Positions 53,218 through 61,468 are shown, numbered from the stretch's first letter. The stretch is 64,000 nucleotides of DNA from Microcoleus vaginatus_C (GCA_040004035.1 JAMPLN010000014.1), one strand, 5' to 3'. Notes: generated from the sequence alone by a model not told the origin. Numbers and translations: made by a program.

Positions 53218-54279
53218 ATGTTTGAGGAGCTGATCGAGAAAGCTAGTGTCAAAATTTCAACTGTTCGTGCGATAATCAAGACTAACGATCGACTTAGAAG
53301 AATCGTATCTCGAGACAGTTTAAATCAACAGCAGTTGGAAGAAAATCCTGAATTTGCCGCCTTAATAGAGGTAATTCCTAGCGAAAAGGAGTGGGAAATT
53401 TACGATCGCTGTGCTGTAGTAACCCGATTGTATGCTATTTACGAGCGCTTCGTTGAGGATTTAATTTCGGATTGGTTGCGACTTATGCCGGAGTTGGTTC
53501 CACGTTATTCAGCTTTGGGAGAAAAAATCCAAAATACCCATCGAGAGGGTATAGGGCGTTTATTGATTGACATCAAAAAGAATAGGTTTCAACACCTTTC
53601 AGTTGAGAAAGTAGTGCAAGGATTATCCTGTGGAATTACTGAGAATGGAAAATACGAGTTACTTCCTGAAGCCTTTCTATTGCACGAGCAAAATTTACGG
53701 AAGGAAGTGCTAGAAACAGTTTTGAAAAATGCGGGAATTGATGAGGCATGGAAATGGATAATTAACCACAAAGAAGTTAAATATTTTGTCGAGGAAGTTC
53801 GCGGCAGTCAAAACTCTGCTGAAGGAGAACTAAAACAACTGGTTGACTATCGAAATAAAGCAGCACACGGCTCTGCAGACGAGATATTAGGAATTCAAGA
53901 ACTGTTGGATTTAGCTGATTTTGTTGAGGCTTTATGTAAATCCCTCGCTGATTTAGTCACCTACAATATAATTTTACGCCAGATCGATCGAGGGCTGGTA
54001 AGGGAGATTGGAAAAATTACTGAGTGGTTCAAAAAGCCACAAGCAGGCGTAGCCAAAGTTAAAGAAGTTACATTAACTGTAGAAGAACGTGTTTTTCTAG
54101 TTTTATTTAATGATGAATTGTCCTACTGCTACTCTGCTAAAATTGAGAGCATTAAGGTTAATGATATTTCCCACAATCATGTGGAAATAACCTCGGAGGA
54201 AGAAGTAGGGCTAAAGTTCGATCGGGACGCCAGAATAGGATTGACTATTTATGTAACTAAATCAAACCAAGTTGACTGA
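53218..54279 (+). CDS. HEPN domain protein partner of DUF262
   Basis: A 353-residue protein with a HEPN-type core resembling the RiboL-PSP/MAE_28990 group: helical region about 50-250 (RCAVVTRLYAIYERFVEDLI) with the HEPN motif R212-N-K-A-A-H217 (DYRNKAAHG). HEPN proteins of this type are often metal-independent RNases. The C-terminal third (about 280-353) is beta-rich (VTLTVEERVFLVLFNDELSY) and may be a sensor. It follows the DUF262 gene with GGAG inside that gene's end, so the two probably form one system. Confidence 0.8.
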   Translation: MFEELIEKASVKISTVRAIIKTNDRLRRIVSRDSLNQQQLEENPEFAALIEVIPSEKEWEIYDRCAVVTRLYAIYERFVEDLISDWLRLMPELVPRYSALGEKIQNTHREGIGRLLIDIKKNRFQHLSVEKVVQGLSCGITENGKYELLPEAFLLHEQNLRKEVLETVLKNAGIDEAWKWIINHKEVKYFVEEVRGSQNSAEGELKQLVDYRNKAAHGSADEILGIQELLDLADFVEALCKSLADLVTYNIILRQIDRGLVREIGKITEWFKKPQAGVAKVKEVTLTVEERVFLVLFNDELSYCYSAKIESIKVNDISHNHVEITSEEEVGLKFDRDARIGLTIYVTKSNQVD

Positions 54280-54384
54280 ATCTTTCGTTAACTGCGATCG
54301 CCCGATCGCCAATTCCCCGCAAAATACTAACACAAGTGCCGTACAATTATCCCACCATCCGGCATCAACCAACCTGCTAACCCC

Positions 54385-55896
54385 ATGCTTTGCGATTACC
54401 TGGTACAAATCCTCACCGCCCGCGTCTACGATGTTGCTCAAGAAACAGCCCTAGAATGCGCCCCGAATCTATCAGCACGGCTCAACAATAAACTTTTGCT
54501 GAAGCGAGAGGATATGCAGTCGGTGTTTTCCTTCAAGCTGCGGGGTGCGTACAACAAAATGGCGCAACTGTCGCCGGATTTGCTAGCACAAGGTGTGATT
54601 GCAGCTTCCGCCGGCAACCACGCCCAAGGAGTCGCCCTCGCCGCCCGCCACCTGGGAACTCGCGCCATCATAGTCATGCCCGTAACGACGCCGCAGGTGA
54701 AGGTAAATGCGGTGATAGCGCGTGGTGGAGAGGTAGTCTTGCATGGGGACGCTTACGATGATGCCTACGCCTTTGCGCGCCAATTAGAGGCCGAAAAAGG
54801 TATGACTTTTATTCACCCTTTTGATGACCCCTACGTGATTGCTGGACAGGGTACGATCGGCATGGAAATTCTGCGGCAACATCAAAAACCAATTCACGCG
54901 ATTTTTGTGGCAATTGGTGGCGGTGGATTGATTTCGGGAATTGCGGCCTATGTCAAGCGGTTGCGGCCGGAAATTAAGATTATTGGCGTCGAACCGGTGG
55001 ATTCCGATGCCATGAATCAATCGCTGAAAGCCGGTAAACGGGTGCGTTTGTCGCAGGTGGGTTTATTTGCTGACGGCGTTGCTGTGCGGGAAGTGGGGGA
55101 GGAAACTTTTCGGTTGTGTCAGGAGTATGTGGATGAGATTATTTTGGTGCATACGGATGATGTTTGCGCGGCGATTAAGGATGTTTTTGAAGATACGCGA
55201 TCGATCTTAGAACCTGCAGGCGCTTTGGCGATCGCAGGTGCGAAAGCTTACGTCGAACGGGAACAAATCGCAGGAGAAACGTTAATTGCTGTGGCTTGCG
55301 GCGCGAACATGAATTTCGATCGGCTGCGTTTTGTAGCAGAAAGAGCCGAGTTTGGCGAACGCCGCGAAGCCATTTTTGCAGTCACAATTCCCGAACAGCC
55401 GGGAAGTCTCCGCAGGTTTTGCGAATGTCTGGGAAAACGCAATTTAACTGAATTTAGCTATCGAATTGCGGATGAGAAAGAGGCACATATATTTATCGGT
55501 GTACAAATTCAAAACCGTGCCGATGCCGTGAAGATAGCCGCAAGTTTTGAAGATTGTGGCTTCAAAACTTTGGATTTAACTGATGATGAATTAACGAAGT
55601 TGCACGTGCGGCATATGGTGGGCGGGCGTTCGATGCTAGCGAATCATGAATTGTTTTATCGCTTTGAATTTCCCGAACGTCCCGGTGCGTTGATGAAGTT
55701 TGTCGGTTCGATGAGTCCTAACTGGAATATCAGCGTTTTTCACTATCGAAATAACGGGGCTGATTACGGGCGAATTGTGGTGGGAATTCAGGTGCCGCCG
55801 GATGAGATGCAGGAGTGGCAGGCTTTTTTGGATACGCTGGGCTATCAGTATGGGGATGAGAGTCAAAATCCGGCTTATAAGTTGTTTTTGAGGTAG
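54385..55896 (+). CDS. ilvA: Threonine ammonia-lyase, biosynthetic
   Basis: A 503-residue PLP enzyme that deaminates threonine to 2-oxobutanoate, the first step to isoleucine. The PLP lysine is K51 (SFKLRGAYNK) and the phosphate loop is GGGGLISG. Two C-terminal ACT-like domains (IFAVTIPEQPGSLRRFCECL and YRFEFPERPGALMKFVGSM) mark the allosteric, isoleucine-sensitive form. It lies between accessory gene groups and appears monocistronic. Confidence 0.95.
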   Translation: MLCDYLVQILTARVYDVAQETALECAPNLSARLNNKLLLKREDMQSVFSFKLRGAYNKMAQLSPDLLAQGVIAASAGNHAQGVALAARHLGTRAIIVMPVTTPQVKVNAVIARGGEVVLHGDAYDDAYAFARQLEAEKGMTFIHPFDDPYVIAGQGTIGMEILRQHQKPIHAIFVAIGGGGLISGIAAYVKRLRPEIKIIGVEPVDSDAMNQSLKAGKRVRLSQVGLFADGVAVREVGEETFRLCQEYVDEIILVHTDDVCAAIKDVFEDTRSILEPAGALAIAGAKAYVEREQIAGETLIAVACGANMNFDRLRFVAERAEFGERREAIFAVTIPEQPGSLRRFCECLGKRNLTEFSYRIADEKEAHIFIGVQIQNRADAVKIAASFEDCGFKTLDLTDDELTKLHVRHMVGGRSMLANHELFYRFEFPERPGALMKFVGSMSPNWNISVFHYRNNGADYGRIVVGIQVPPDEMQEWQAFLDTLGYQYGDESQNPAYKLFLR

Positions 55897-55937
55897 GGTT
55901 TTTTGGGAAATTCACCCTCTTTATGAAGTTTAAACCG

Positions 55938-55963
55938 GGGCAACCAGGGGAGGATTGCCCCTA
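55938..55963. repeat. GGGGCAA/TTGCCCC hairpin repeat
   Basis: GGGGCAA, a short GC-rich loop and TTGCCCCTA. It is a second copy of the element at 41083-41112 and lies between ilvA and the DUF29 gene. Confidence 0.6.
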
Positions 55964-56060
55964 CAAAAACAAATTACTCGCAACGCGAGACTAAGAAATC
56001 AGCCGGATAATGAAGCTGTTAAGTATACTTAAGGAAAGAACACTAAATTTTGATATTTTT

Positions 56061-56558
56061 ATGCAAACACCACAAAGTGGACAAATACCGGGAATTTTAA
56101 TACAAAGTCTTTATGAAACAGATTTTTATGCTTGGACTCAAGAACAAGCAAAACTCCTCAAACATCGAGAATGGAGTCAAATTGACCTACCTAATTTAAT
56201 CGAGGAGATTGAGTCATTGGGAAAACAACAACGCGCCGAATTAAGAAATCGCTTGAGTATTTTGATTGGACATTTGCTTAAATGGGAATATCAAGTATCA
56301 AAAAGAAGTCGCAGTTGGGTGAATACAATTTGCATCCAGCGTATCGATTTATTAGAGTTACTCAAAGAGAATCCAAGTCTCAAACCTTACCTACAAGAAG
56401 CTCTCCAGACAGCTTACATCAAAGGAATGGCATTAGCTTCTGGAGAAACAAATCTGCCGCGAAAAACTTTTCCAGAGAATTGTCCGTATGTGTTGGAAGA
56501 CATTTTTAGCGAGGCTTTTTATCCGGGTGAACCTGCAACAGATGATGTGATGGAATGA
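56061..56558 (+). CDS. DUF29 family protein
   Basis: 165 residues from the inner ATG (MQTPQSGQ); an ATG 51 bases upstream is less like the family. DUF29 is recognised from YETDFYAWTQEQAKLL, then IDLPNLIEEIESLGKQQRAE and LLKWEYQ. These helical proteins are common in cyanobacteria, often beside mobile genes. Function unknown. Confidence 0.88.
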   Translation: MQTPQSGQIPGILIQSLYETDFYAWTQEQAKLLKHREWSQIDLPNLIEEIESLGKQQRAELRNRLSILIGHLLKWEYQVSKRSRSWVNTICIQRIDLLELLKENPSLKPYLQEALQTAYIKGMALASGETNLPRKTFPENCPYVLEDIFSEAFYPGEPATDDVME

Positions 56559-56632
56559 GAGCGATATTAGTTTTTGAATTAGGGCGAGCGAGTTTAAGGT
56601 GCGTCAAAGCTAAATTATACCGTTACAACTCA

Positions 56633-56980
56633 TCATAAAGGGAGATACTGAATTTGTCCTGCCAATTCTCCCTCAAGGCTGCACTCCAAAAGTATCAGAA
56701 TATCATCAATTACCCTACCAATTGGTGCATCGAAGGTAACTTCAACAACTCCTGACATTGGCTTACCTGCGGCCATACGTTCATAGGCATAGCGCGTAAT
56801 CGTAGCCACATCATAAGTCAGCAAAATTCGATTTTCTTGGGCTGCCCATTCCAGCACTATTGGGTCATCTTCACCGGATAAGCCCACATCTTGGACGCGA
56901 ACAATATCAATATCTGGTTTGCGACGCATCAAACCTCTAACAATTGTATTGTCAAAGTTTTCATCCGCTAGGAATTTCAT
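56633..56980 (-). CDS. DUF5615 PIN-like toxin
   Basis: A 115-residue PIN-like nuclease (DUF5615): MKFLADENFDNTIVRGLM has the first acidic cluster (D, E), and later DVGLSGEDDPIVLEWA and ILLTYDVATI carry the remaining expected acids. Its start overlaps the end of the DUF433 gene by 4 bases (ATGA type), the standard arrangement for this toxin-antitoxin pair. Confidence 0.9.
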   Translation of the reverse strand: MKFLADENFDNTIVRGLMRRKPDIDIVRVQDVGLSGEDDPIVLEWAAQENRILLTYDVATITRYAYERMAAGKPMSGVVEVTFDAPIGRVIDDILILLECSLEGELAGQIQYLPL

Positions 56981-57312
56981 GCCGATCGCTCTTGTTTGCG
57001 GGCCATTAATCTGTCGCGCAATCCCTGCGGGTCAAACTTTGCTTCATTCGTCTTGCGAATCTCTTGTGCCTGTTGCTGTCGAAGCTGCAAATATGTTTCG
57101 ACTTCCTGCTGGTGATTGAGGTAAAAACCTATGGTGGCATACACATCAGCCAACCGGAGTGACGGATAACGATAAACTATTTCCTCTGCTGTACTTCCCT
57201 GCTTAAAGACTGCAATGACGGTATCTAAAGTCACGCGAGTTTTACCCACTCGCACCACACCGTCAGCATTAGTTTCTAGGGGTGCAGGTTCAGCTACAAC
57301 TACTAATGTCAT
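56977..57312 (-). CDS. DUF433 antitoxin
   Basis: 111 residues from the inner ATG (MTLVVVAEPAP), which has GAGG upstream; the longer frame is less likely. DUF433 is recognised from the helix-turn-helix sequence RVTLDTVIAVFKQGSTAEEI and RYPSLRLADVYATIGFYLNH. It should bind DNA and neutralise the DUF5615 nuclease encoded directly downstream. Confidence 0.9.
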   Translation of the reverse strand: MTLVVVAEPAPLETNADGVVRVGKTRVTLDTVIAVFKQGSTAEEIVYRYPSLRLADVYATIGFYLNHQQEVETYLQLRQQQAQEIRKTNEAKFDPQGLRDRLMARKQERSA

Positions 57313-57430
57313 GGCAACCTCAACGTTCGCTGTCTTGATTGTATCGGAAGGTCGATCAAACTTGACGGGCGATCGCACGATTCCCAAACATCAGGTTTAT
57401 GAAATGCGATCGCCCTACTCGTCAGTAGCC

Positions 57431-57682
57431 TCAATTCTTCTGCAACCATTTTGTCAGCACGCGCATCCACTGGCCCGTATTCGGTGCACGCTGCAAGTCG
57501 CTCCAGTCTGCCATTTGGGCAAAACCTAGTCGCACCAGCCAATTTACTACGGCGGTTATGCCTTGGCGGGAGCCAACAACCATGATACGCACGGGTTCCC
57601 GGTTTTCTCGATCGTCCGTGGGAGTTGGGTCTTGTTGGATTTGGAGGTCGTTGGGCGGTTCGATTGGAAAGTCTTTAGCCAT
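57431..57682 (-). CDS. Small conserved-looking protein
   Basis: 83 residues from the inner ATG (MAKDFPIEPPNDLQI); an ATG 30 bases upstream lies closer to the operators. The N-terminal half is polar and disordered-looking; the C-terminal half (RIMVVGSRQGITAVVNWLVR, then LGFAQMADWSDLQ) is a compact domain I do not recognise. It is divergent from an XRE gene over twin operator sequences, so it may be regulated by that protein. Confidence 0.65.
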   Translation of the reverse strand: MAKDFPIEPPNDLQIQQDPTPTDDRENREPVRIMVVGSRQGITAVVNWLVRLGFAQMADWSDLQRAPNTGQWMRVLTKWLQKN

Positions 57683-57710
57683 TGGGAAGTCCTCATCTTC
57701 AAAATCTACC

Positions 57711-57767
57711 AATAACTACATATGTGTAGTTACCTCTATCATACTGCAATAACTACATATGTGTAGT
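57711..57767. promoter_or_regulatory. Twin operator palindromes
   Basis: The 20-bp sequence AATAACTACATATGTGTAGT occurs at 57711-57730 and 57748-57767, starts 37 bp apart. Each contains ACTACA-TATG-TGTAGT, an inverted repeat. They lie between divergent genes, close to the HTH gene start at 57797. Confidence 0.7.
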
Positions 57768-57796
57768 CATTTACGGTTGGGGCATCCCTTGGCATC

Positions 57797-58078
57797 ATGG
57801 GGTGCATGGGAAAAGCTGGTCAAGTTCTGAGAGATGTGCTGAACACCTATGGCATTAGCCAAAACAAATTGGCGATCGCAATGGGTGTGCGAAGTTCTGT
57901 TGTCTATCGTTGGTTTAATGAGTTGATAGATCCAACTGGAGACACGCTTGTGAAGATGGTTGTGGCGTTAAAGTTGCTCGATATAGATGCAGCGCGGGAG
58001 TTTGTGCAGCGCTATTTGGGTGAGATTTTGGAGGATGAGGGTGAGGGTGAGGTCGATCGATCTACAAACACAGAATAG
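57797..58078 (+). CDS. XRE family helix-turn-helix protein
   Basis: A 93-residue protein (start at this ATG or at the ATG 9 bases later). The XRE domain covers about 9-62: LRDVLNTYGISQNKLAIAMG, then SSVVYRWFNELIDPTGDTLV. The end is a short acidic tail. The twin palindromes just upstream are its likely operators, giving autoregulation. A Uma2 gene follows 5 bases after its stop. Confidence 0.88.
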   Translation: MGCMGKAGQVLRDVLNTYGISQNKLAIAMGVRSSVVYRWFNELIDPTGDTLVKMVVALKLLDIDAAREFVQRYLGEILEDEGEGEVDRSTNTE

Positions 58079-58083
58079 AGTTA

Positions 58084-58692
58084 ATGATAAAATTATGGCA
58101 GAGTGGCAATGACACCGAATTCAAAGCGATGACAGCAGCACTTCCCATTTCTCTCACTCTCGAAGCTTTCCTCAAACTACCAGAAACTCAACCTGCGAGT
58201 GAATTTATTAACGGACGCATTCACCAAAAGAGTATGCCTCAAGGCAAACATTCTCGTTTGCAACTCAAGTTTTGCAACGCTGTTAATCTAGTTGCGGAAG
58301 CAGAACGAATTGCTCTTGCTTTTCCCGAATTGCGCTGTACTTTTGGCGGGCGTTCTATTGTACCTGATGCTACAGTATTTGCTTGGGATAGAATCACTTT
58401 TGAAGCGGATGGCGAAGTTCCGAATTCCTTTGAAATTCATCCCGACTGGACAGTAGAAATTTTATCCCCAGACCAGAAAGCAACTAAGGTGATTAGTAAT
58501 ATTTTACACTGTTTGAAATACGGGACTCAGCTCGGATGGTTAATCGATCCAGAGGAACGGTTTATTTTAGCATTTATTCCCGGACGAGAACCAGTTGAGT
58601 TAACGGGACAAGATCGGTTGCCCGTGCCAAGTTTTTTAACATTAGATTTGACAGTAGAGCAGGTTTTTGGGTGGCTGAAAGCAGGTGGATAA
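58084..58692 (+). CDS. Uma2 family nuclease-like protein
   Basis: 202 residues; an inner ATG at residue 16 (MTAALPISLTLEAFL) gives the more usual family start. Uma2 features: SEFINGRIHQKSMPQGKHSR, RCTFGGRSIVPDATVF and PDWTVEILSPDQKATKVI with the PD-(D/E)XK-type acids and a K. It is cotranscribed with the XRE gene, unlike most Uma2 genes, which stand alone. Confidence 0.88.
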   Translation: MIKLWQSGNDTEFKAMTAALPISLTLEAFLKLPETQPASEFINGRIHQKSMPQGKHSRLQLKFCNAVNLVAEAERIALAFPELRCTFGGRSIVPDATVFAWDRITFEADGEVPNSFEIHPDWTVEILSPDQKATKVISNILHCLKYGTQLGWLIDPEERFILAFIPGREPVELTGQDRLPVPSFLTLDLTVEQVFGWLKAGG

Positions 58693-58699
58693 CTTGGCT

Positions 58700-58813
58700 C
58701 TAATTTCGAGCAGATCGCAAATTCCGCACATCCTCAATAGTGAGTCCGGTTGTTTGACTGATAGTTGCATCATTCAGGCGATCGAGCAATTGCCGCGCGA
58801 TCGCAACTAAGAT
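58700..58813 (-). pseudogene. C-terminal relic of an Rpn-type nuclease
   Basis: An open stretch of about 37 codons ending in TAG reads ARQLLDRLNDATISQTTGLT and then IEDVRNLRSARN, the pattern of the C-terminal tail of Rpn-type proteins (a full member is at 31927-32829). No start and no nuclease core remain. Confidence 0.45.
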
Positions 58814-58825
58814 GCGATCGCGCGG
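58793..58825. repeat. HIP1-based 13-bp inverted repeat
   Basis: CCGCGCGATCGCA (58793-58805) pairs perfectly with TGCGATCGCGCGG (58813-58825) around a 7-base loop. Each arm contains a GCGATCGC octamer. It sits at the broken edge of the Rpn relic. Confidence 0.75.
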
Positions 58826-58925
58826 CGGTATGATATTCCTAATGTTGAAACTATTTGGTAGTTGCGGGCGATCGCACTTGGGTTTTCTGGTTAGGGCGAT
58901 CGATCTTAAGCCTAATACTTAGAAC

Positions 58926-59126
58926 TTAAAGTATTATATCAGCAGCGATTTCCTGACGTACTATCTCAGCTAGACTATCCCACTGAGCGTCTGTTGTAGC
59001 TTCAAATTGAGCCTGCCACGCCCGTTCATCACTGATATCCTCTTCCGCCATTAGAATGCGGATTAACTCTCGTTTCTCGATCGCAGACAGTTGTCTAATG
59101 GTAGGGAGTAATTCTGTTAGTGTCAT
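58926..59126 (-). CDS. Small antitoxin-like protein
   Basis: A 66-residue helical protein (LTELLPTIRQLSAIEKRELI, then WDSLAEIVRQEIAADIIL) that resembles small cyanobacterial antitoxin components preceding PIN or RelE genes, though no toxin follows here: the downstream side holds only the Rpn relic. The family is inferred from pattern. Confidence 0.5.
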   Translation of the reverse strand: MTLTELLPTIRQLSAIEKRELIRILMAEEDISDERAWQAQFEATTDAQWDSLAEIVRQEIAADIIL

Positions 59127-59272
59127 CGCTTGTTTTCCTACGATGCGTCTATGTTAACGGTAGCAGGTCAACGCAGTAATTGCAACTTCCAGGGGATTTG
59201 GACAAAAAATGCCAAAAAATTCCTATAATAAAGACTCTTAAAAACTTAACACTAAAGGCTGAGGTTAACGTC

Positions 59273-59572
59273 GTGACAATAACTTCACAAGAAACGGATG
59301 TAGAGATTCAACAATTCCCTATTGTTCTGGGACAGGGAGGGGAAATTACTATTCCCCAGTTATTACAAGATGCTCTCAAAGTCGATCGGGGAGATATGCT
59401 GGTGCTACTGCAAATAGGCAATCTGATTGTGCTTGCTCCCAAACAACCTCAAGTTTCCCAACTAATCGATCGGATTGCAACGATTATGGAAAATGAAAAT
59501 GTGGGTTTGACTGATTTATTGTCGGGTTTAGAGGCCGAGAGTGAGGCGATTTGGCGGGAGAAAAAGTCTTGA
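59273..59572 (+). CDS. AbrB/MazE-type antitoxin, orphan
   Basis: 99 residues from the GTG start, chosen for GAGG 8 bases upstream; the longer frame upstream has no such signal. The swapped-hairpin DNA-binding domain is PIVLGQGGEITIPQLLQDAL and VDRGDMLVLLQIGNLIVLAP. The C-terminal helical tail (LIDRIATIMENENVGLTDLL) would bind a toxin. Its stop overlaps ATG (TGATG), the usual coupling to a toxin gene, but that frame stops after four codons, so the toxin is missing. Confidence 0.82.
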   Translation: MTITSQETDVEIQQFPIVLGQGGEITIPQLLQDALKVDRGDMLVLLQIGNLIVLAPKQPQVSQLIDRIATIMENENVGLTDLLSGLEAESEAIWREKKS

Positions 59573-59612
59573 TGAGCGACGAATAAGAAAGGAGAGCGTG
59601 CTTTTGAGTAAT

Positions 59613-60056
59613 TCACTCTAGCCTACCGAATCTCCTTGCTTCCTCTTGCTTCCTTTTTTCTTCTTCGGCTTTCTTAATTGGTTCAAGTCTTAACCTCAAA
59701 GACTCCATATGATTGAGCCAAGAACCTACGCGAAAGCAATCGATAATATAACGATTCTGTCCCCAAACATATATTACGGAGAAAACTCGGGTGTGAAGAG
59801 GTACTAGGTTAATTTCGGTTGAACTTAATTCCCGCCCATCATCGTACAATTTATACTTGTAAGAAATTTGAACAATATCATCCTGGTAATTATACGTAGT
59901 TAAATCTAATTCATCTGTCTCCTTTTCATGTTTTTCCCCAAAATGGACAGTAAAAGGAATACAGATACTATAAACTTCCCTCGCCAGGGATTTTTGCCAT
60001 TCAACTTTTTCATCAAATGTGTCAATTTTTTGCCAATCATAGTCATTTATTGACAT
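59613..60056 (-). CDS. Hypothetical protein
   Basis: 147 residues from the inner ATG with GGAG about 9 bases upstream; the longer reading adds a poorly coding N-terminus. The pattern is alternating beta strands (DEWQ-like start, ICIPFTVHFGEKHEKETDEL, TEINLVPLHTRVFSVIYVWG) and a basic helical end (KKAEEEKRKQEEARR). No family is recognised. It is followed by the smaller gene at 60151-60438 upstream in the same direction, possibly a pair. Confidence 0.6.
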   Translation of the reverse strand: MSINDYDWQKIDTFDEKVEWQKSLAREVYSICIPFTVHFGEKHEKETDELDLTTYNYQDDIVQISYKYKLYDDGRELSSTEINLVPLHTRVFSVIYVWGQNRYIIDCFRVGSWLNHMESLRLRLEPIKKAEEEKRKQEEARRFGRLE

Positions 60057-60150
60057 TTGATATTTCTCCATTAGATATGTATTTTTAGTATAAAAATATT
60101 TAGAACTAAAGATCGCTGTCAAGCTTATATTTGCAACAAAAAGTAGCCAT

Positions 60151-60438
60151 CTATTTCATCAAGAGATCAGGCAGTTTTTGCCCTATATCCTGGATCACAT
60201 AATCAGAAAAACTCGAAGCAAAATGCCTACCTCCACTCTTCATTTGGTAGCCAGATTGCCGTGATTGGTTATCATACCAATAATGAACATGGTTGTCATC
60301 TGGATCAGACTCACTGGTAGGTGCTACCAGGAAACCTATTACAAGACCTGATGATGTATCAACGTTAAATTTAACTTGATACCCAGGCAATTCAGAGTAG
60401 GTATTCCAAGTTCTTGGCCAAACTCGATCTTTTCCCAT
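60151..60438 (-). CDS. Small hypothetical protein
   Basis: A 95-residue protein with a good ribosome binding site (GAGGTG). Aromatic-rich and polar (WPRTWNTYSELPGYQVKFNV, then DNHVHYWYDNQSRQSGYQMK). No family is recognised. It lies 94 bases upstream of the 147-residue protein in the same direction, so the two may form an operon. Confidence 0.6.
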   Translation of the reverse strand: MGKDRVWPRTWNTYSELPGYQVKFNVDTSSGLVIGFLVAPTSESDPDDNHVHYWYDNQSRQSGYQMKSGGRHFASSFSDYVIQDIGQKLPDLLMK

Positions 60439-60496
60439 AAAACACCTCGTGATTTTTTGTTCATACTAGACCGATCGCACTAACCCTGTAAAGGAA

Positions 60497-60591
60497 AAAA
60501 AGTTGGAAAAAGTTGGAACTTCCTAAAAATCCGACGCGAAGCCAAAAAAAGTGGGAAAAAGTGGGAAAAAGTTTGGTATAGTAACCATACC
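60497..60591. promoter_or_regulatory. 10-bp iterons upstream of the vMAP-like HTH gene
   Basis: AAAAAGTTGG twice (60497-60506, 60507-60516), AAAAAGTGGG twice (60546-60555, 60556-60565) and AAAAAGTTTG (60566-60575), all on a 10-bp helical repeat, then GGTAT/ATACC at 60575-60579/60587-60591. The phase fits side-by-side binding of a regulator, probably the HTH protein encoded downstream. Confidence 0.6.
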
Positions 60592-60609
60592 TATCTCACC
60601 ATCCCACCT

Positions 60610-61122
60610 ATGGATAGTCCTCAGATATTGCAATTTGTCGATGAAGCTGTCTATACCAACACAGGTAAACGTCTAAATAACTTGCAGCGGAGGATTATCG
60701 CAGGCATACTGAAGCGTCAAAGATATGCTGATGTTGCAGAAAGTTATGGTTATAGTTTCCAGCACGTTAAAAAGGCTAGTCACGAACTTTTACAAATGTT
60801 ATCTGAAGTGTTTGGCGAATCTGTTAAAAAAAGTAATCTTGAATCCGTTATAGAAAGACAGATAAATCAGAATATAACTCTTGGTAAAAATAATAATTTT
60901 CAAAATAACAGAATTAGCTACGTCAATAATTGTCCTACTCCGTCTACTCCTACCCCAGATAAAAGTCAGCCGGAAACTGGCGACTTGCAGGAGGAAACCC
61001 AAATAAAAACTAAGATTGAAACAATTGATAAATTACGGCAGTTTGGCTTGAGCGACGAGCAAATTGCAGAAGCGCTAGATATACCTTTAGAGCTGGTTAA
61101 GCAGGTGGACTTCGAGGAGTAA
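60610..61122 (+). CDS. vMAP-type N-terminal HTH protein without effector
   Basis: A 170-residue protein. Residues 1-80 match the N-terminal HTH of vWA-MoxR associated proteins (VDEAVYTNTGKRLNNLQRRI, then YADVAESYGYSFQHVKKASH, LSEVFGESVKKSNLESVIER). In those proteins it precedes TPR, NACHT or peptidase effectors; here only a Pro/Thr linker (PTPSTPTPDKSQPE) and a second small HTH-like end (LRQFGLSDEQIAEALDIPLE) follow. It is an orphan regulator or adaptor of a conflict system. Iterons lie just upstream. Confidence 0.7.
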   Translation: MDSPQILQFVDEAVYTNTGKRLNNLQRRIIAGILKRQRYADVAESYGYSFQHVKKASHELLQMLSEVFGESVKKSNLESVIERQINQNITLGKNNNFQNNRISYVNNCPTPSTPTPDKSQPETGDLQEETQIKTKIETIDKLRQFGLSDEQIAEALDIPLELVKQVDFEE

Positions 61123-61261
61123 ATCTGTGCTATCTCCGAATTTTACTGGATCGGGCGATTCCCTACGGGATAGCTTCGCTTCACGCTCTTAGTTGTTTTG
61201 TTATAATCATCGAATGTTGCCTTGTTGAAGTAAAATAAAATATCCCCAGATATTTTCAGCT

Positions 61262-61468
61262 ATGAACACAAAACTAATTGAATCCTTAGTACAAATCATC
61301 CAGACACTCTCAGAAAAGGAGCAATTGCTAATAAAAGTCAAACAATTTAATAACATCCCCTATCCTTCTACTGTGGAAATAATCCAGTTAGCCCAAAGCG
61401 GAGGAGCATTTCCATTCCTGCACGACGAACCTGATATTTACACCCTTGAAGATGGAGAGCCAATTTAG
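61262..61468 (+). CDS. Antitoxin-like protein before a PemK relic
   Basis: A 68-residue protein (LIESLVQIIQTLSEKEQLLI, then AQSGGAFPFLHDEPDIYTLE). The GGAFPFLHDEPDIYTLEDGE ending is typical of small cyanobacterial genes that precede PemK/MazF toxins. The partner downstream appears frameshifted. Confidence 0.6.
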   Translation: MNTKLIESLVQIIQTLSEKEQLLIKVKQFNNIPYPSTVEIIQLAQSGGAFPFLHDEPDIYTLEDGEPI

